From NCBI GenBank assembly GCA_907164885.2, contig OU015498.1, forward strand, positions 126,611,727 through 126,675,726: a stretch of 64,000 bases of DNA. Direction: 5' to 3'. Position 1 is the stretch's first letter, and the number at the start of each line of letters is the position of its first letter. Under the pieces are notes generated by a model that was not told where the DNA came from, did no database searches, and was given only the letters and a program-made list of their open reading frames with translations. Below, one piece after another: positions 58,193-64,000 of this stretch. A program made the translations under genes and the position numbers. This stretch comes from Dolomedes plantarius (Eukaryota; Arthropoda; Arachnida; Araneae; Dolomedidae).

Positions 58193-58276
58193 AAATTTGC
58201 ACGATCTGTATTCGAACCCGGGTCGTGGAGCGTAGCATCTGCGTGATTTTACCGGATGCGCCACGATGACACGCTG
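58193..58276 (-). repeat. tRNA-like sequence, possible SINE head
   Basis: The minus strand reads TCATCGTGGCGCATCCGGTA (box A-like) and, about 40 bases on, GGGTTCGAATAC (box B-like), the spacing of an internal polymerase III promoter. The anticodon arm does not pair convincingly, so it is not a functional tRNA gene. It may be the head of a tRNA-derived SINE or a tRNA pseudogene. Confidence 0.35.
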
Positions 58277-58734
58277 CTTTAATGGGTAAACTGAAAGATA
58301 TACGTACTAAGATTATTGGAAAGTTGCTATGGGTTGGTGAATATAAATGTATTTATGGAGTAAGAGGAGTTTTAAGTCAGAAATAAGTTAGCAGGATAGA
58401 AGCTTAGACTTTAACTCTTCAATAGACACAAAGACATAAGCGAGGGGGATTGCAGTAGCGATTAAAAAATATCTCGTGCCATTTAGAGTGGTTCATTCGA
58501 ATTTTCCATCGCGTGTCGAGAGTGTCAACATGTCTTTGGATCTGCTTTATTTTAGAGTATAAAATCTGACTAAAATGGTAACCACTTAGGATTATTATTT
58601 TCATTTATTATTGACTTGAAACTTTTTGATTTTATTTATTTTTATCTTTTCGCTCGCTGTTTGCCAGCTAACCCTAACGTGGACTCCATATTCAGAGGGG
58701 TGATTCCACAAAGTGTAACAGCTTACATTTACCG
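58277..58734. other. Unassigned repeat-like DNA
   Basis: 58290-58370 resembles 57510-57590 (shared TATTGGAAAGTT and GGTGAATATA/GGTAAATATA), so it is part of the same old repeat cluster. No coding sequence. Confidence 0.4.
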
Positions 58735-58928
58735 GACGCACCCTCTTATAAATTGTTGGTTTTGTATTAATAAATTAAAAATATAAAAATATTTTCTTCG
58801 GATCAAATTGTGAATCTAAACCATTCTCGAATCAACTTAATCGCACACACAAAATTTCATAAAAATCTGTCCAGTCGTTTAGGAAGAGTTCAGTGACATA
58901 CACACGGACAGAAGAAATATATATATAA
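58735..58928 (+). repeat. Retroposon-like 3' end
   Basis: The string AAAATTTCATAAAAATCTGT CCAGTCGTTTAGGA (given in two parts) followed by GTGACATACACACGGACAGA and a TATA tail is a widespread type of non-LTR or SINE 3' end in arthropods. No body with coding capacity is attached. Confidence 0.5.
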
Positions 58929-58933
58929 AGAAA

Positions 58934-58934
58934 G

Positions 58935-58993
<59 letters not shown>
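58934..58993. repeat. (TA)n microsatellite
   Basis: TA array joining the retroposon-like tail to the Tc1 fragment. Confidence 0.95.
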
Positions 58994-58996
<3 letters not shown>

Positions 58997-59208
58997 GTGC
59001 TTATCAAAATAATGGAAACATTTAGGAATAACATGAAATTCTTTATTAATATGGCATAGATCCATCTATGGCATTTCATACAACCTGAATTCACTAAGCA
59101 ATTGAATTTTGAAACTCATGAATAGTGGTTAAGGGAATATTATATCATTCTTTAAGGATAAATCGTCAATGTTCCTGTAGAGATACTATTCGTGGCTATC
59201 GATTCCTG

Positions 59209-59213
<5 letters not shown>
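58994..59213 (-). mobile_element. Tc1-like terminal fragment
   Basis: Starts CAGGTGCTTATCAAAATAAT and matches 38943-39170 along its length (shared ATGGAAACA, ATGAAAT, GAGTGGTTAAG-like and TACCATTCTT-like blocks). Only about 220 bases of one end survive; there is no coding sequence. Confidence 0.8.
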
Positions 59214-59245
<32 letters not shown>

Positions 59246-59252
59246 AAATATA
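59212..59252. repeat. (TA)n microsatellite
   Basis: TA array left of the Tigger element. A second array follows the element's right end. Confidence 0.92.
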
Positions 59253-61376
59253 CAGTGAAATCCCGATTTATTGTAACCCGTAATTAACGATTTCCCTCAT
59301 ATAGCGTCATTTTTCATTGGTCCCAATTAATTTCCTATCCTTCTAATGTTAAAAATTCCCTGATCTAACATTATCATTTCGAAATATTTCCCGCATTTAA
59401 TGGATTTTCAGCTGGAAACACTCAATGAAATTCTCCTAAAATAGTAAGAAATAGTGATGGAAAATAATCTTTCTCATCAATACATACAATACTCGGAATC
59501 TCCCCTATCTTTATCCTTTCTTACCAACTGCAGTAGCAATATTCATATATCCCTCCTCTCTATGTAAAATGAAGGAAGACTTCCACAAGACAAAGAGTCG
59601 ATTCGTAGAATCCCTCTGATGAATACCTATTTATCTGATTGGATGTTATATCCTCTCTCTATGCTTTCTGTAGTAGAACGGAACATGTAGCTTTCATTAG
59701 AGAATTTTCGTTAGCTTTAGACGGTAAAAATATGGCGTCAAAACGAAAGCGATTTTCTTTGCTGGAAAAGGCGGAAATCATCAGGAAAGCCGAAAATTAC
59801 AATGATAATAAAGGTGATTTTGCTAATTTGATTGGAATTCGATATTTAACTTTGCAAACAATTTTAAAGCAAGCAGATTTAATGGAGAAAAATATGAAAA
59901 AAAAATGGGAAATCTGCATTAAAAAATGCGAAATCGTCACTTTTAGAAATTGGAAAATATCCTTTTTCTGCGCTTCAACGAAGTTCGTGCATCATACATT
60001 CCTATAAATGCCCCCGTTTTGAAAGAGAAAGCAACAGAAACTGGGAATTCAAGTATTCACACATTCAAATGGTTGGATAGACCTCTTTAAAAAAAAGGCA
60101 CAATTTATCTTACAAGTCTATTTGTGGCGTGTCTGCTGGATTCGAATCTGAGACTGTCCAAGAGTGGATGGAGAACACATTGCCGTCTTTGATACAAGAA
60201 TATTCAAGTAAAGTTATTTTCAATACTGACGAAACAAGATTGTTTTACAATCTTCTTCCTGATAAAACTTTTGCAGTAAAGGGTGAAAACAGCCATGGTA
60301 GGAGACTATCCAAACTGCGATTGACTGTTTTTCTATGCACAAACTCAGGCGGGAACGAAAAGTTAATATCATTAGTTGATGGAGTATCCAAAAAACCGAT
60401 GTGTTTCAAAAATGAAAAGAGCTTTCTTACTGAATATGACTCGAACGAAAAATCTTGGATAACAAGAATAATTTTTGAAAATTTTCTTCGCATATCGGAC
60501 AGGCAAGTGCACTTACAAAACGTAAGATTATTTTGTTTGTTTATTAATCTACAGCCCATGTTGTACATTTAAAGTTACAAACTGTGCGAATGTAATTTTT
60601 TCATGCAAATTGTACAAGCAAAGTTTGACCTTGTGATTCTGGGGACCATACGATCGTTCAAACTGAACTAAAGAAACTAACGTTTGAAAAAAATTTCTTC
60701 TTAGAATAGAATCTGGAGGCAGGAAAAAACCGATAAATGTTCTAGAAGCTCTTCATATGATTTCTTCATCATGGGAGAGAGTTGGGTGAAAATGCGTGTC
60801 AAGTTCTTTTGCAAAAGGTGGTTTTCCGAGAGGACAGATGTGATGAATTTTAGTACGAGGAGTGACAAAATGAAGTTTCTAATGAGACGGGTGGATTCTT
60901 TTCTTCCTTAGGTATAGATCTCGATAATTATCTAGCTTGCGATTCAAATGTCGTGACATCAAAGATTCTAAGCTCTTTAATAGACTCATAATCAGATACT
61001 TCGGCTAATGATGAAGATAATGATGAGGAACATGGAATTCTTTCTGCGCCAGAAGCCATTCAAGCTTTGAAAATAGTGAAAGCGTTCCGTTCAAATAGTG
61101 TAAGCCTAGAGAAAAGATTACAAATACTCATTTATGTTGAAAATGCGATTCGTGATGCAACTGCTACAAATAGGACGCAAAGTACAATAATCGATATCTT
61201 TAAAGCAAAATTTAGAAAACTGATGTCTAAACCATTGTAAATGAAGGTATAAAAGGTATGTTACCTTGTTACCTGAATTAGTCTTTATTTTATGTTCAGT
61301 ATTTTAATTTTGGTCTTACCCCGATTTAACGTTTTATCGCATACAGCGTCATTTCTTTACGGTCCGAGTTTCACTG
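59253..61376 (+). mobile_element. Tigger/jerky-type pogo element, decayed
   Basis: Ends CAGTGAAATCCCGATTTATT and (reverse strand) CAGTGAAACTCGGACCGTAA are flanked by TA and then by (TA)n. The subterminal motif ATAGCGTCATTTTTC/ATACAGCGTCATTTCTT occurs near both ends. The 2.1 kb inside carry a full-length but broken transposase. Confidence 0.92.
59732..61240 (+). pseudogene. Tigger-like transposase pseudogene
   Basis: Order of pieces: MASKRKRFSLLEKAEIIRKA (CENP-B-type N-terminal HTH), NKGDFANLIGIRYLTLQTIL, then INAPVLKEKATETG and FKWLDRPL (CENP-B second HTH). From 60129 an open frame has CGVSAGFESETVQEW-like text, VIFNTDETRLFYNLLPDKTF (first D of the DDE domain), GGNEKLISLVDGVSKKPMCF and WITRIIFENFL. 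Broken text follows: HVVHLKLQTVR, FHANCTSKV and TELKKLTFEKN, then INVLEALHMISSSWERVG. A final open stretch, 61008-61240, has APEAIQALKIVKAFRSNSVS and ends KFRKLMSKPL. Many frame changes and stops; expected length is about 500 residues. Confidence 0.9.
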
Positions 61377-61403
61377 TATATATATATATATATATATATA
61401 TAT
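61377..61403. repeat. (TA)n microsatellite
   Basis: TA array right of the Tigger element; with 59212-59252 it brackets the insertion. Confidence 0.92.
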
Positions 61404-62595
61404 TCCCCTAATAGTTGCCGTGTTATGTGGATGCCTCTGTCAAGTAACGCTTCCGGAGCGACCGCTTCACAAATATATCAACCTATATTAATCTCGCATG
61501 CAAAAATACAATAATAAACAGAAATTAAAAACACTAAAATCGTTTGTTTAGCAAATTTGTAGGTTAAGTTAATTGTTATTCAATGCAAGTGTATATAGCT
61601 TTAAAATTCATGAAAATAAAAAAAAATTCTGAAACAAGATTGCAGCGCTGCCTACCGGATCCAATTATTGAATGCACGTGTATACATCATTAAAAACCTA
61701 AGCTAACCAAATATCAACAACAACACATAAATAAATAAATAAATTAAAAAACATTTTCTATCGGATCAAATTGATAAAATTAATATAGGCTGAAATTGTT
61801 AATTTCATTGTAATAGAATAGTTGAACAAACAGATGAAATTGTTAATTTATGTATTTTATCTTTGCTTAATATATTTATACGTAGCCTATTTATACATAT
61901 ATATATATATATATAGCATAATATATAATATATGTACATTAAATTGAAATACACGTGCAAAAATTTTTTGCACGTGAGTAATTTGTATGATTTTTTAAAT
62001 GAACGCACTCATCTTTGCATATGACTTTCAGTTGTTTACTGAAATTGTTAATGTTTTTGAGCTATAATTGAATGCATTTACTTTTGTACATAACTATTGA
62101 AAGTAATTAGTTAATTTTAACTGTAAGAATTTTAATTGTAGCTGAATACTTGGCTTAATTACTCGGAGGTATTATATATTTAATGTATTATTATAAATTA
62201 ATTAATCTAATAGTTGCCGTGTTCTGTTTAACGATCTGTCAAGTAACGACGTAACTTACGTAACCTACACAATTGTTTTACCACCAAAATTTGTTAATTT
62301 TAATTTAACAATTTAAAATTAACAAATCAGATTGAAAACATTCAAGTAAATTTAAATGTTCTAAATTGCAACACGTTGGATTGCAAAACAGATTATATTA
62401 CTATCATCGCAATAGAATGCTTTACGAAAAATCGGTATGAGCAAAAGAACAATTTTAAGCAAATAAATATTCAATTAAACACAATTAAAATGTTAAATTC
62501 AGTTACTTAGCTTGAAATTTACATCCAAATATAATCATTCAGACATTACGAAATAAAAAAAAATAAAATGCTGGCCGATATGTTACGCCACACCA
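61404..62595. repeat. Repeat cluster, first module set
   Basis: Carries modules that recur at 63151-63540: TTTTGCTTAATATATTTATA then AGCATAATATATAATATATG (61860-61940); GAATACTTGG(C/T)TTAATTACTC (62142); TAATAGTTGCCGTGTTCTGT (61412, 62209); and GTTCTAAATTGCAACACGTT GG (62358). TAACGCTTCCGGAGCGACCG at 61448 recurs at 63501. The order differs between the two sets. Confidence 0.75.
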
Positions 62596-63118
62596 TTTAA
62601 ATAAGAAATCTAATAGAATACAAACCGTTATAAAAGTACTTTTAAAAGTAAATATTAAACAGAAATTAAAACACTATCATCGAATAGAAAGCTTTACGAA
62701 AATTCACATGAAAACCACATGTGAGCACATGAAAGCCACGTGTGTTGGCAATTTAGAAATATTCATTTATACCGTACACAGTTTTGAACATATCACTACG
62801 CATGCGTCAAATTTGCAACTTTATCGAATATCACTATTTACCGTTCAAAAGTGCCTGTACGGTAGCGTGCTTTTCAAAGCGAATAACTAATATAACCGCA
62901 AAATGTTCTTACATTATTTTTAAAGTGTTTAATTGAATATTTCTAAATTGCTAGCACACGTGGCTTTCATGTGCTCACATGTGGCTTTTATAAGATTTTT
63001 CGTAAAGCATTCTATTACGATGATAGTGTTTTTAATTTCTGTTTATTATTGTATTTTTAATATTACTTTTAATAGTACTTTTATAACGATTTGTATTCTA
63101 TTTCGATTTCTTATTTAA
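62596..63118. repeat. Large palindrome (foldback), about 520 bp
   Basis: The left arm, 62596-62768, and right arm, 62931-63118, are inverted copies: AAATAAGAAATC at the outer edge, ACAGAAATTAAAAACACTA-like, CATCG...AAAGC(T/A)TT, and CACATGTGAGCACATGAAAG near the inside. Inside, ACCGTACACAGTTTTGAAC and its imperfect inverse near 62845-62868 continue the fold, leaving only a short unpaired centre. No reading frame. Likely a foldback or MITE-type element. Confidence 0.85.
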
Positions 63119-63150
63119 TGTAACAATTTAATTTAATTCAATTTTAATTT

Positions 63151-63540
63151 AACAATTTAAAATTTACAAATCAAATTGAAAACATTCAAGTAAATTTAAA
63201 TGTTCTAAATTGTAACACGTTGGATTGCAAAACAGATAACATTCTGTAAAAATTTCTAATATTTCAATTACAATTTATGTATTTTATTTTTGCTTAATAT
63301 ATTTATACATAGCCTATTTATACATATATATAGCATAATATATAATATATGTAGGTTAAGTTATTTCCAACTATTTCCAGAAATTTAATTGTAACTGAAT
63401 ACTTGGTTTAATTACTCGATGGTATTATATATTTAATCTAATACTATAAATTAATTCTCCTAATCGTTGCGGTGTTCTGTGTATGGATCTGTCATGTAAC
63501 GCTTCCGGAGCGACCGCTTCATAAATATATCGGCCTATGG
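63151..63540. repeat. Repeat cluster, second module set
   Basis: AACAATTTAAAATTTACAAA to GTTGGATTGCAAAACAGATA (63151-63238) matches 62308-62396 at over 90 percent by eye. 63276-63360 matches 61847-61940. 63395-63540 matches 62140-62260 and 61404-61490. The modules are in permuted order relative to the first set. Confidence 0.8.
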
Positions 63541-64000
63541 GATCCATTTTGTTTTATGAGTTAGGCTTAATAAGTTAAAAGTAAAGTTAAAAAGATTATT
63601 TGCTATCTAAATCCAAATAATTGTAATTAAAAGAACGTAATATCGACACAAATCAACTTTATGTCTATTTTTAGACGGTTGTAATACAAGTATTCATTTT
63701 ATATACTCAGAACTTGAAAATGTAAACACGAGTGAGTCATTCATTCACTATGATTCATTCATCGTCGTTAATTTAAGAAAAATTGAATCAGAGAATCTTC
63801 TTCACAGTAAAACAGTTTTTCATTATATTATTATTTTAATAAATATATTTAGACTAGATTGTACCCTTCAAAACTTTACGGTAAATAATTGAACAGTTCG
63901 AATAAAAAAGGTTCATAACCTTGTTAAAATATTAGAAATTTTTATAGAATATTAGCTGTTTTTCTATCCGATGTTATAATTAAAAATGCTGTAAAAACCC
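63541..64000. other. Unassigned AT-rich DNA to window end
   Basis: No reading frame, repeat terminus or RNA gene recognised. Confidence 0.45.

Overview
The window is AT-rich eukaryotic DNA that is almost entirely transposable elements, their wreckage and (TA)n microsatellites. I see no host gene, no convincing functional tRNA or rRNA gene, and no prokaryotic feature. The element mix (many Tc1/mariner families, a DUF4817-type mariner, pogo/Tigger, piggyBac, PIF/Harbinger, hAT MITEs, non-autonomous Helitrons, one Ty3/gypsy and one BEL/Pao element) fits an arthropod. A chelicerate such as a spider is my best guess, but this is inference from family mix only.

Layout. 1-3424: (TA)n arrays and an old pogo-like element (1591-3203) holding a Helitron (2436-3083). 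3680-4311: piggyBac relic. 4937-11651: a young, nearly intact Ty3/gypsy LTR retrotransposon with LTRs differing at 3 of 446 sites. 12522-14645: a PIF/Harbinger element with TTA target duplication and a MADF-domain reading frame. 15232-17578: a TTAA-flanked element with very long inverted repeats, entered by a mariner, which was itself entered by a hAT MITE. 21478-23048: second piggyBac relic. 26110-30154: a minus-strand Helitron split by a foldback mariner (26254-28106) and a dead Tc1 copy (28738-30146). 31142-31642 and 36204-36723: two old LTR copies of one family. 32863-33918: a pogo relic holding a hAT MITE. 37527-38934: a Tc1-like element with an uninterrupted 346-aa DD34E transposase. 38943-40192: Tc1 relic. 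40498-47808: a decayed BEL/Pao element on the minus strand with a Tc1 element inside its gag. 48550-50454: a tandem repeat and another Tc1 relic. 50817-51756 and 59253-61376: pogo/Tigger relics. 53923-55214: a mariner with DD41D spacing. 55216-58930: repeat-rich DNA with a third Helitron copy. 61404-63540: duplicated modules around a large palindrome.

The elements can be ordered in time by nesting. Two copies are plausibly recent: the gypsy element (near-identical LTRs, one single-base frame break in reverse transcriptase) and the Tc1 element at 37527-38934 (open transposase, both termini and TA duplication). Most Tc1/mariner and pogo copies sit at or inside (TA)n arrays, which match their TA target. 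The most unusual signals are an in-frame UGA-CGG between gag and pol of the gypsy element, a mariner rebuilt as a 656-bp-armed foldback, a TTAA element with roughly 245-bp inverted repeats reassembled across two nested insertions, the MADF-bearing Harbinger, and Helitrons that each carry a (TA)n tract at the same internal place.
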